A DNA stretch of 42,551 nucleotides from Chloroflexota bacterium. GTDB taxonomy: Bacteria; Chloroflexota; Anaerolineae; UBA4142. Positions 34,438 to 42,061 of the stretch are shown here, in pieces. The DNA lies in assembly GCA_016865935.1 (NCBI GenBank), contig VGOB01000014.1, positions 1-42,551 of the forward strand, read 5' to 3'. Both the position numbers and the translations under genes were made by a program. Within the stretch, counting starts at the first letter, position 1, and the number at the start of each line of letters is the position of its first letter. The notes beneath the pieces were generated by a model. It was not told where the DNA came from. It did not search any database and worked only from the letters and a program-made list of their open reading frames with translations.

Positions 34438-36391
34438 TCAGTATCCTCGTTCAATGCTTGTTCAAATTTCTTGAGATGCTTTTGGAAGGTTGCGCGTTGA
34501 TTATTCGCTTTGCTATTCCAGAACTTGGTAAATGCCGCTGGCAGTTTTCGGCGTCGGAAGAATGTCGAAACATCGGTTGCTTTTGCGCCCTTGCCGCGTT
34601 TCTGCCGATAAAAGCGCAAAGCGGCAAGGTAAACAGCGATGCTCATCTTCCACAAGTAATAGACCGAATTGTGATTCTGTTCCCAGTCCTGACCGAGTCG
34701 TTCAATCCGTGCTTTGCTTCGCAACAAAGGCGAGATTTTCGACCAGACAAAATTGAGTACCAGCCATTTGGCATATGCGCGTTCTGGGTATCCACGTGAC
34801 GAGTAACTCACATAATCCATTACCCAATATCGGACCAGGTAGTAATACGGATCAGCGGTTGGGAATATCGAGCCGTAATATCGTTCCTCAAACAATCCCT
34901 CTTTACCTTCGCGAAGAATCGCAGGGTCTAGGTCACATCCAGCAATTGCTTGAGCAAGTTTATCTTTGCTAAGGTTTTGTAAAAGAATAAGTTGGTCAAT
35001 TTGCTCGTCTCGCTCGCACAAGGTTGATCGCGGAAGTTCCTGAAATCCTGTTGCAACAGCGAGCAAGATGTAGCATCATGTAGTAACAGATAGGTGATTT
35101 CGCGATGTTTCGCGTTTCAGCCCGAAAACAAATTTGACCAAGTTATTTTTTTACAAGTCCTAAGCATATGGTATCGTTTTGACCCAGCAATACGGCGCGC
35201 CTCGCTCTTGGTTTGACGCTTGCGAATGTACCAATATCCCAGTTTGCGAAACTGGCGTTCGATTTCGATTTGACGCCGATCATTCGAAATCAAATCGGAT
35301 GCACGAATTGCGTTCTGCCAGTTCGTGGCTTGGACGATATTCGATACAAGTGTGTCAAACTGATCCGAGGTACCGTCGCCCTTGCGCGTAACGCGAATCA
35401 CTTTGACCGTAACGCTCGCATCCGCATTCTTTGCCGCGACCTTGAACAGAGTGCGCGTCGTCTGTTGACCGTTGATCACTTGCGGATTCTTGACCCGCAA
35501 AATATGCTTGCCGTGACTGTTGGTTTCATCGGCATCATCGCAGATGATTGTGATACCGTTGTTGTAATACCAAAAGTATTCTGGTTCCTTTTTGAGCGTG
35601 GCTTCCATACCGCGATTGATCTCGGTACTTCCGAGAAACCCACGAATGTTTCGCGCAAAGAGCCGTGTGCCTGCGTGGTCGAACAATTCGGCTACACTGC
35701 GACTCGTTACCGAAAAGACCCACGACTCAATATCGGTTTTTGTATCGTGCCGATGGAAAATTCCTTTGACCTCGACGCCGTTTCCGCCTTCCATTTCCAA
35801 ATCAAGCGAGGGAACGGGTGGAGCCACACCACCCAAATAGTCGTCGAGCAACAAAAGGATTTGTCGCCCATCGAAGAGCTGGAAAGTCGCATTGCAATCT
35901 GCGCTTCGAATCAGTTGGTCAGCTTCGGTTGTCAAATTCGCGCTACATTTTCCAAGCGTGACATAGTACAACTGAAGACGATAGCCATCTTGCATAATCC
36001 GCTTACGTGCTTTAGTCAGCCGTTCTGCAACTTCGGGCAAAAGACTCTCGCAGAATTCTGTAAATTCCTTTGGCTTGTCCGAAATATTCAAAGCGAGTTG
36101 AGCAAACCCCAACACATCGTTGCGGTGTTCGTTCTTGCCGTTCACGGTCTCGCGATACTTGCCCTGTATGATGAAGACATTTTTGGTCTCGGCATCAAGC
36201 AGGACGGCATCAACGCTTTTGTCCTTTGCGCCACCACACAGCGCATCGGCAGCTTCAGTTTCATTCTCAGTAATGAATGCGCGCAGAAACCACAAGACGA
36301 ATAATTGGTCGTCGCCAAGTTTAGGATAGCGTTCGTGGAACCCGTGCAGTTCGCGTTTCAAATCTTTCTCGGTGAGTTTGGTTGGGGGCAT
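34434..36391 (-). pseudogene. AIPR (abortive phage infection) protein, split by a MITE-like insertion
   Basis: The gene starts at ATG 36391 (GAGG eight bases upstream; MPPTKLTEKDL) and reads to KRYHML at 35162, then enters the inserted element and stops near 35117. The rest resumes at LSKDKLAQAIAGCDLDP (34969) and ends at 34434. Deleting 34970-35160 (191 bases) joins both parts in frame into 588 residues. AIPR signatures are NIRGFLGSTEINRGME, FWYYNNGITIICDD and VINGQQTT. The N-terminal KDKSVDAVLLD...FIIQGKY resembles a PD-(D/E/Q)XK core (Asp61, Gln76, Lys78). AIPR proteins occur in abortive-infection and restriction-linked loci. Here the intact protein is probably not made. Confidence 0.82.
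34973..35160. mobile_element. 188-bp MITE-like element with inverted ends and TAA target duplication
   Basis: The left end GGTTTTGTAAAAGAATAAGT and the right end, reverse-complemented, GGACTTGTAAAAAAATAACT continue as TGGTCAA(A)TTTG, giving about 27 matches in 32 bases. The flanks are TAA at 34970-34972 and TAA at 35161-35163. Removing the element and one TAA repairs the AIPR frame. There is no transposase gene inside. A 3-bp TNA duplication with GG-starting ends is reminiscent of some IS5-family groups, so it may be mobilised by such an element elsewhere; that assignment is tentative. Confidence 0.85.
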
Positions 36392-36523
36392 TTGTTCAAC
36401 CTCGCTAATGAAAAAATGAAAATGTTGAAATTGACAAAGCACTGGATTCGTGGTAATGTATGCTTGCCAGCGGACGAAACTCGGCTCCACGCCGTGTGAG
36501 CATCCGACTACGGTCGAATGATC

Positions 36524-37351
36524 CTATATCCCTGGCAGGTCTGGTAGAGCCGCTAATGTTAGCGGCTTTTTTTGTGTGTAGAACACCCCGTACTTGTCCG
36601 CGCGTGTATCGTCCAAATCGTGCACCAAGCGGACTTTGTCCCACACGAATTGAATGTACCGATCCTCGCGCCGTTCGTACAGACGTTGTAACGCCCACAA
36701 GAAATAATCCACCGCTTGCAAGCATCCGACCTCGGCGGACGCGCGCGGCAAGACGTGAATCGTCGCGTTGCTTGTCCCGCCCCATTGAGCATCAAACCTC
36801 TGCCGCGCCATTTCGAGCGCGTGCTTTAACGCTTCAGTGCGATCCGATGCGCCGCGTTTAGCAAAGGTGATCTGGTACGCATCATCCTTGTGCAACAAAT
36901 TCTTGAACAACCGCCGCACCAAATAATCGTACAACTCGTTCGGTTGATAACGATATGCCGCGTCGCGCTCGTTGCGTTGGCGCACGTATTCCAGCACCTG
37001 ATGTTTGTTGCGAACGACTGCCAAGAAGCGTACATCGTGACGCAGCAACCGCGTGAATACCTCACGGCGCACTTCGGGCAAGTCGTCTTTGGCGTGAAAC
37101 GCCAGCGCGGTTTTCTTGGCGACAGGTTGCATTGACGGCACGCGCGTGAAATACGGATCGGCGATCAAGGAATTTCGCAACGCCGCGAGATCGTCGGACA
37201 GCGCGTCGGGATGAGCAATATCGGCGACGCCCAAGATGAAATAATTCGAGCATCCTTCTGCGCCGATGACAACCCTGCCTTTGCGATCGAAGAGAATACC
37301 ATCGCCCGCTTCATCTACGAAATAATGGCGAACTGTTTTTTCCGTGTTCAT
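36524..37351 (-). CDS. DUF3800 protein
   Basis: 275 residues. The start RHYFVDEAGDG holds the D-E-x-G motif typical of DUF3800, and the C-terminal half has the family-like SAEVGCLQAVDYFLWALQRL. DUF3800 is thought to have an RNase H-like fold with acidic active-site residues; here Asp13/Glu14 and the late Asp in AVDYF would fit. The ATG overlaps the TGA of the SNF2 helicase gene (ATGA at 37348-37351), so the two are translationally coupled. Such proteins are common in defence loci; the substrate is not known. Confidence 0.8.
   Translation of the reverse strand: MNTEKTVRHYFVDEAGDGILFDRKGRVVIGAEGCSNYFILGVADIAHPDALSDDLAALRNSLIADPYFTRVPSMQPVAKKTALAFHAKDDLPEVRREVFTRLLRHDVRFLAVVRNKHQVLEYVRQRNERDAAYRYQPNELYDYLVRRLFKNLLHKDDAYQITFAKRGASDRTEALKHALEMARQRFDAQWGGTSNATIHVLPRASAEVGCLQAVDYFLWALQRLYERREDRYIQFVWDKVRLVHDLDDTRADKYGVFYTQKKPLTLAALPDLPGI
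36548..36574 (+). terminator. Hairpin plus T7, antisense inside the end of the DUF3800 gene
   Basis: AGCCGCTAA and TTAGCGGCT pair perfectly, followed on the + strand by seven or more T residues. It has the look of a good intrinsic terminator but lies within the last codons of the DUF3800 gene on the other strand and no + strand gene is seen upstream. It may stop antisense transcripts or be a repeat remnant. Confidence 0.35.
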
Positions 37352-37373
37352 CCGCGTTTATCCGTGTCCAATC
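37335..37373 (-). repeat. ACACGGATAAACGCGGATGAACACGG-type repeat at a stop/start junction
   Basis: The bases around the stop of the SNF2 helicase and the start of DUF3800 consist of repeats of the word ACACGGAT/ACGCGGAT. The last helicase residues (DTDKRG) and the first DUF3800 residues (MNTEK) are both coded by it. Similar words are dispersed intergenic repeats in many environmental bacteria, so the coupling junction may have been built by a repeat. Confidence 0.55.
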
Positions 37374-40300
37374 TATATTCCGCTTTCGATTCGCGCACCT
37401 GCATCGGCTTGGTCATCGCATCCACCTCAAGCCAATAGTGCTGCACCTTGACCACCTCGTGCCACGGAAAACGCGCGGGGTCGTGAATCGGCGCTTGCAG
37501 TTGCGGCGTCGCATTGCAATTCGTCACGACGTAGAGCCAGTAACAATCGCGGCGGTCTTCAGCCACGCGGCGTTCGTTCGGCGTCAGCAAAATCGTGCCG
37601 CTCGCCGCACCCAAGCCCTTGACCTCGATCAATCGCAAATCACCCGAATTCAAATCGAGCGACGTGATGTCGTAACCCAGGTTCTTGTCGCTCACGTCAA
37701 ACACCTGGCGATTCTGCGCGCGCTCGTGTTCCATCACCACACGCATCGCCGTCGCTTCCGTCTCCAGGTTCTGACGCAAATGCTGAACGTCGGGCGCGTT
37801 CCGTTCGGGATGCGGCAAGACCAGCACACTCGTGATCCGCTCGACCGATTGCAGGGTCAGCGATTTTTGCCGTTCGAGTTCCTGGCGACGTTTCTCACGT
37901 CGCGCGAGCAAATCGCCGTGCCGCGTTTCCGCTTGCGCGAGACGCCCCTCTGCGCCCTGCACCCCCTTTTCGATTTCCATACTCGCGCGCCCGATCTCCT
38001 CGTCCGCTTTTTGAATCAACTCGGTCAGTGACAACTCGATGTGTTGCGCGATGTGCGCGATTTCGTTCAGCCGTTCCGCGCGCACCTCTTCGATGAATGG
38101 CATCAGCGCATTCGCGTTCAGCCAATCGGTCGCTTCGGGGGCGGCAACGCATCCTGAGAGGAGTGCAGCGGAGTCGAAGGACGTTGCCGCAGTCTCCGCG
38201 GGCGTAAAATTCCCTAGCACCGTTGCCTCTTGCAACCTGGGTTCCTCGTTCGCGCAAATCTCGACTGCAAACAATCGCTCGTGAATCACTTGCCCCAAGC
38301 CATCCACCACGCGCGCGCGATAAAAATCGAGACGCGCGGGCGCGGCATGTTGCAACGAGTACAGCACCGCGCCCTTGCCAAACGTTTCGCGCGCTAGGTC
38401 GAGCGTGTTGCGGCGCAGCGCCTCAAAGAGCGGATGTCCTGGCGTGACCCATTCCAAATGATGCTCATCCGCCGCCGCGCGATCAGTCGAACAGCGCGGA
38501 TATTTTTGCGCGAGTGGCGGCAGACGCCAATCGGGTGAATGCTCAAACGCACGCAACGCCATCGGCAAACGCCCGACCTCAAAAGTATGCGCGGGTGCGG
38601 TCATCGGTTTGAAATCGAGTTTCGCGTACTCTGCCGCTTCGCCGATAAAGCGCGCAATCGTTTCAGGCACGACGCGGCGTTCCTGCGCGCGGGCGCGCCG
38701 CTCGATCAACATTTCGAGATTGAGATTCTTCGAGGCGAGTCCTTCGAGCGCGTTCTGACAAATCGCGCGGAACTGGTCCTCGTCCACATCGCGGAGCAAA
38801 CGCTCTTCCAGATCCGCATCGCCGAGTTTGCCTGCATAGTAATCGCGCAATACGCGTTCGATGTGCGCGGCAGGCAACACTTCGCCGACGACGTTGAACA
38901 CCGCATCATCGTCCAGCGCGTTGCGAATCTCTTGCAGTTTTTCGAGTAAGCGGCGCAGGACGTGTCCCTCAATCGTGTTCGTCGCGACGAAATTGAAAAT
39001 CAAACAATCCTTCGTCTGACCATAACGATGAATGCGCCCCATCCGCTGTTCCAGCCGATTCGGATTCCAGGGAATGTCATAGTTGAAGAGGATGTGACAG
39101 CATTGCAGGTTGATGCCTTCGCCTGCCGCTTCGGTCGCGACGAGAATTTGAATCTCGCCATCCTTGAATTGCTGTTCGGTAAAGATGCGCGTCCCAGGTT
39201 CGTTGCGTGACCCAGGTTTCATCCCGCCGTGAATCGTCCCAACGCGAAAGCCCCACTCCTTGAACCGCGCGACCAGATAATCGAGCGTGTCCTTGAATTC
39301 GGTAAAGATGAGCAAGCGTTGGTCAGGGTTAGCAAAGAATCCCTCGGTTTGGAGAAGCGATTTGAGTCGCGCGAGTTTCGCTTCGATCCCTGCATCTTCG
39401 ACCGCGCGGGTTTGTTGCGCGAGTCGTTTCAGTTCGGCGATTTCTTCGCGCACCTGCGCCGCATTACCCGACAGCGTGATCGCTTCGAGGATATGCTCGA
39501 ACTGTTCGCGTTCGCTCTCCTCCATCTCCTCGAGTTCTTCGGGATCGGGAATATCGGGTGGTGCGTGTTGCGCGATTTCGTTCGCGTGCTTGAGTGCGTC
39601 TTCGAGTCGTCGCGCGCGATTGTCGAGCGAATGGCGTAACGAATATGCGCTCGATGCGAGGCGGCGTTGATAGAGCGCCATCAAAAAGCCGACTGCTCGC
39701 GCACGGAGATCGTCGCCGTTCGCCGCGGCTTTGGCGCTTTGTCGTTTCACGAACCGCGTCACATCACGATACAGGTCGTCTTCCGCGCCATCAATCTGAA
39801 AGTCAACCGTGTGCGGAATGCGTTTGGTGAAAATTTTCCGCGCGACCCAAGTGTTATCTGGCTGACGCTCAGGGAAATAGACCATCGCCTCTTTGGTGCG
39901 GCGCAGATAGAATGGCGCAGAGCGACGCTCAATGGCGGCGTGAATGGATTTCACATCCGCGTACGCATCGCGGTCGAGCAGTTGGAGAAAGAGCGAAAAG
40001 TTTTCGGGATCGCCCTTGTGCGGCGTCGCGGTGAGCAGGAGCAAGTGATCGGTCGCATCGCGCAACAATTCGCCAAGCGCGTACCGTGCCGTCTTGCGCG
40101 CGGGCGGCGACCACGACATACGGTGCGCCTCGTCCACGATAACGAGGTCCCAACGCACTTGACGCAATCCAGGTAGAACATCCTCACGCTTTGCCAAGTC
40201 CAATGACGTGATGATTTGCTTTTGCTCGATCCACTGATTGACGCCGTACTGCTCGCGGATGTCGTTACCCTTGAGCACGAGAAACTTTTCGTCGAATTTC

Positions 40301-40815
40301 TCTTTGAGCTCGCGCTGCCACTGGAACGCGAGATTTGCGGGACACACGACGAGGATGCGTTCGACGAGACCGCGCAACTTCAATTCGCGAAGGAGTAGAC
40401 CCGCCATGATCGTCTTGCCCGCACCCGCATCGTCGGCAAGCAGAAAACGCACGCGCGCGAGTTTGAGCAAGTGATCGTACACCGCCGCGAGCTGGTGCGG
40501 CAATGGATCCACGCGCGAGATGGACAACCCAAAGTACGGATCGAATTCGTACGCGATGCCGAGCGCATACGCTTGCAGCCCCAGGCGCAGTAATTTGCCA
40601 TCGCCTGCGAAACTCGCATCCACGTCGAGAACCGTCAACGCTTCAATGTCGCGAGTGGTGAGCGTGACATTGCGAAACCGTTCCGACTGCACGCCGACGA
40701 GACCCAGGACAAACGTATCCTGTCCCGCCGCACGCACGGTCTCCACGCGCATCGGTTCGCTGAACAGCGAACCTTTGAGGATTTGGTTGGGGTGGAGAGG
40801 GAGTGTGTTAGGCAT
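37348..40815 (-). CDS. SNF2-like helicase with C-terminal DUF3883 domain
   Basis: About 1155 residues from ATG 40815 (MPNTLPLHPN); an upstream in-frame start at 40851 lies in the leader hairpin and is less likely. Motifs are LLADDAGAGKTIMAGLLL (about 127-144), VIVDEAHRMSW, LLTATPHKGDPENF, VATEAAGEGINLQCCHILFN and QRMGRIHRYGQTKD, all of SNF2/RapA type. The C-terminus has coiled segments and then VSDKNLGYDITSLDL, LRLIEVKGLG and LTPNERRVAEDRRDCYWLYV, the DUF3883 pattern, a PD-(D/E)XK-like fold with E-V-K. It is the first gene of the block and could translocate on DNA and cleave or sense it. A palindromic repeat is inserted in frame at 38141-38190. Confidence 0.87.
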   Translation of the reverse strand: MPNTLPLHPNQILKGSLFSEPMRVETVRAAGQDTFVLGLVGVQSERFRNVTLTTRDIEALTVLDVDASFAGDGKLLRLGLQAYALGIAYEFDPYFGLSISRVDPLPHQLAAVYDHLLKLARVRFLLADDAGAGKTIMAGLLLRELKLRGLVERILVVCPANLAFQWQRELKEKFDEKFLVLKGNDIREQYGVNQWIEQKQIITSLDLAKREDVLPGLRQVRWDLVIVDEAHRMSWSPPARKTARYALGELLRDATDHLLLLTATPHKGDPENFSLFLQLLDRDAYADVKSIHAAIERRSAPFYLRRTKEAMVYFPERQPDNTWVARKIFTKRIPHTVDFQIDGAEDDLYRDVTRFVKRQSAKAAANGDDLRARAVGFLMALYQRRLASSAYSLRHSLDNRARRLEDALKHANEIAQHAPPDIPDPEELEEMEESEREQFEHILEAITLSGNAAQVREEIAELKRLAQQTRAVEDAGIEAKLARLKSLLQTEGFFANPDQRLLIFTEFKDTLDYLVARFKEWGFRVGTIHGGMKPGSRNEPGTRIFTEQQFKDGEIQILVATEAAGEGINLQCCHILFNYDIPWNPNRLEQRMGRIHRYGQTKDCLIFNFVATNTIEGHVLRRLLEKLQEIRNALDDDAVFNVVGEVLPAAHIERVLRDYYAGKLGDADLEERLLRDVDEDQFRAICQNALEGLASKNLNLEMLIERRARAQERRVVPETIARFIGEAAEYAKLDFKPMTAPAHTFEVGRLPMALRAFEHSPDWRLPPLAQKYPRCSTDRAAADEHHLEWVTPGHPLFEALRRNTLDLARETFGKGAVLYSLQHAAPARLDFYRARVVDGLGQVIHERLFAVEICANEEPRLQEATVLGNFTPAETAATSFDSAALLSGCVAAPEATDWLNANALMPFIEEVRAERLNEIAHIAQHIELSLTELIQKADEEIGRASMEIEKGVQGAEGRLAQAETRHGDLLARREKRRQELERQKSLTLQSVERITSVLVLPHPERNAPDVQHLRQNLETEATAMRVVMEHERAQNRQVFDVSDKNLGYDITSLDLNSGDLRLIEVKGLGAASGTILLTPNERRVAEDRRDCYWLYVVTNCNATPQLQAPIHDPARFPWHEVVKVQHYWLEVDAMTKPMQVRESKAEYRLDTDKRG
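38141..38190 (-). repeat. Palindromic REP-like element in frame in the helicase gene
   Basis: GCGGCAACG at 38141-38149 pairs with CGTTGCCGC at 38182-38190, and the inner part has ATCCT...AGGA and GAGTCGAAGGA words. The 50-base unit is read in frame as ATSFDSAALLSGCVA. The word CATCCTGAG...GTCGAAGGA is typical of dispersed palindromic repeats in bacteria. Confidence 0.65.
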
Positions 40816-40838
40816 ACATCCCGTCTGAAAACAAAACG

Positions 40839-40864
40839 CCGCCCAAGTCATCTAACCTGGGCGG
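40839..40864 (-). promoter_or_regulatory. Leader hairpin, attenuator-like, before the defence block
   Basis: CCGCCCA and TGGGCGG form a 7-bp stem with a 12-base loop; in transcript direction it is followed by CGTTTTGTTTTC, which is terminator-like, ending about 20 bases before the helicase ATG. A second hairpin, GATGTCCCA...TGGGACATC (40934-40958), lies upstream in the same leader. Together they could control read-through into the block. Confidence 0.45.
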
Positions 40865-40973
40865 GCAATTGTGATTCGTCCCGATCGCCTGGGGTGCCCG
40901 CACCGGCACCTTGGATAGAAACACGTCCTATTGATGTCCCAGAAGGAATGGGACATCCCTGAAATTCGCCTGC

Positions 40974-41002
40974 ATTATAAGCGCGCTTGACGATTTGAGC
41001 AA
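40974..41002 (-). promoter_or_regulatory. Sigma70-type promoter of the defence block
   Basis: On the - strand TTGCTC (-35) is followed after exactly 17 bases by TATAAT (-10). The predicted start lies about 150 bases before the helicase ATG, leaving a structured leader. The perfect -10 and spacing make it the best promoter candidate for all nine genes. Confidence 0.6.
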
Positions 41003-41089
41003 AAATGATTGATAAGCAAATAGGTTGGGTAAAGCAAGGCGTTCTTTCGGTCGGCTCGCACGCAAACACAACTTGATCATCCACTGGCG

Positions 41090-41158
41090 TGTCCACTTTA
41101 CGTGCGGGAACCTGTCCACTTTGCGTGAGACTTCCTGTCCACTTTACGTGAGCGCAAA
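41090..41158. repeat. Three 23-bp tandem repeats (possible IS21-type end)
   Basis: TGTCCACTTTACGTG, TGTCCACTTTGCGTG and TGTCCACTTTACGTG begin at 41090, 41113 and 41136, exactly 23 bases apart, with partly shared spacers (GAGACTTCC, GCGGGAACC). Multiple repeated TGT-ended motifs are a feature of IS21-family ends, so this may be the remnant of such an element; no transposase is seen nearby. Confidence 0.65.
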
Positions 41159-41789
41159 TTCGTCGGACGCGTCGAATTCACGCTCAAAAACGGCGTTTGC
41201 CGAGCAAATTGCCGCGACCATCTTATATATTCTCTCTACTTCTTTTGCGTCCACGTTTACATCATTCCTCTTTCGGCGTCTCATTCGGCGTGAATATGTT
41301 TTATTCAAATTCCTTCCCAAACCTATTGACTCTCCATCATTCATCCCGTATAATACGCTTGCTTTTGATTCACATGGTCTCATTCGTCGCCTGGGACGAT
41401 TGCTCTCGGATCTCGTGCATCCTTTGTTGCTCATTCTCTCTACCCTTTGCACATGCTTTCATTCGAGATGAGTTCTGTTGCAGGTGTCATGGTCTCTCGA
41501 CGGAACTGAACGGTGTTGAGGCGTTCCAACGGAATGTCTGTGTCCAACATCAGAGCTTCGACTCGTGAAAGCGGACAACGCGATAAGATTTTTCAGCCAC
41601 GAAGATAAATCTCCGTGTGTTTCGTCACGCCCAGAAAAGCCCGCGCTTGCGAATGGTCTCGCAGTCGGACTTTTCGCGTTCCGCAGACCTGGGATCTGGG
41701 AACATTGTTCCCGCCGCGCCGCACCAACTCTCCAACGATGAGGTAGAACCATGTCGCGCGATGACGCGTTGACGGCAATCGCCGTTTGC
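41159..41789. other. Degraded intergenic region, no gene supported
   Basis: Apart from the promoter at 41326-41354, I see no convincing gene. Open frames are present on both strands but have arginine/serine-rich, non-protein-like composition. Fragments may be decayed genes or repeats. Confidence 0.5.
41326..41354 (+). promoter_or_regulatory. Strong sigma70-type promoter, no clear gene behind it
   Basis: TTGACT, 17 bases, TATAAT. Only a short doubtful frame (41369-41568) follows. It may be left over from a lost gene or drive an unrecognised RNA. Confidence 0.5.
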
Positions 41790-42003
41790 TCATTCGCCGA
41801 GCCGAACGGACGCGCCAACAGCGAACCCGACGGGTCTGCCCGCCATCGGCGGCGGCAGAACGTACAGTGTCTCGCTGTTGGGGGTTTCTGTATCCAGGAG
41901 CATCGCGCGGCTGGCGAGTTCATCCAGCACGTCGCGCGCGGCGGTATCATCTGAGGCGTTTCGCTAATTCACCGTAGCCGTTTTTGAGCGCTGCGTGCGC
42001 CAT
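41790..42003 (-). pseudogene. Deleted iron-sulfur-cluster protein gene remnant
   Basis: Starting at ATG 42003 the frame reads MAHAALKNGYGELAKRLR and stops; a shifted frame continues DDTAARDVLDELASRAMLLD and then SETLYVLPPPMAG before degenerating to a stop at 41790. From memory, these pieces match the start and an inner helix-turn-helix/VLPPPMAGF stretch of a family of 4Fe-4S ferredoxin-like proteins that is common in anaerobes. The middle and the cluster-binding cysteines are missing, so it is a deletion remnant. The family assignment is from pattern memory only. Confidence 0.4.
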
Positions 42004-42061
42004 AGCATCCCTTGCCTGATCGCGGATAGCGCCAAACGCGCTTGAATCTCGCCGTCTACCG

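Noticed and set aside
33658-34500. 280-codon + strand open frame
   Set aside because: Antisense to the DUF1156 gene; the motifs DPFSGGG and WWARRP are on the - strand.
34434-35066. Separate 210-residue gene
   Set aside because: Its first 31 residues are coded by the inserted element; the rest is the C-terminus of AIPR.
35213-36304. 363-codon + strand open frame
   Set aside because: Antisense to the AIPR gene, whose signatures and repaired frame are convincing.
18842-40815. Calling the block DISARM
   Set aside because: It lacks a PLD nuclease and a separate DrmB, and adds DUF499, DUF1156, AIPR, DUF3800 and other genes; only some parts are shared.
41459-41950. 163-codon - strand open frame
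   Set aside because: Composition is Arg/Ser/Pro-rich and it conflicts with the recognisable ferredoxin-like fragment in another frame.
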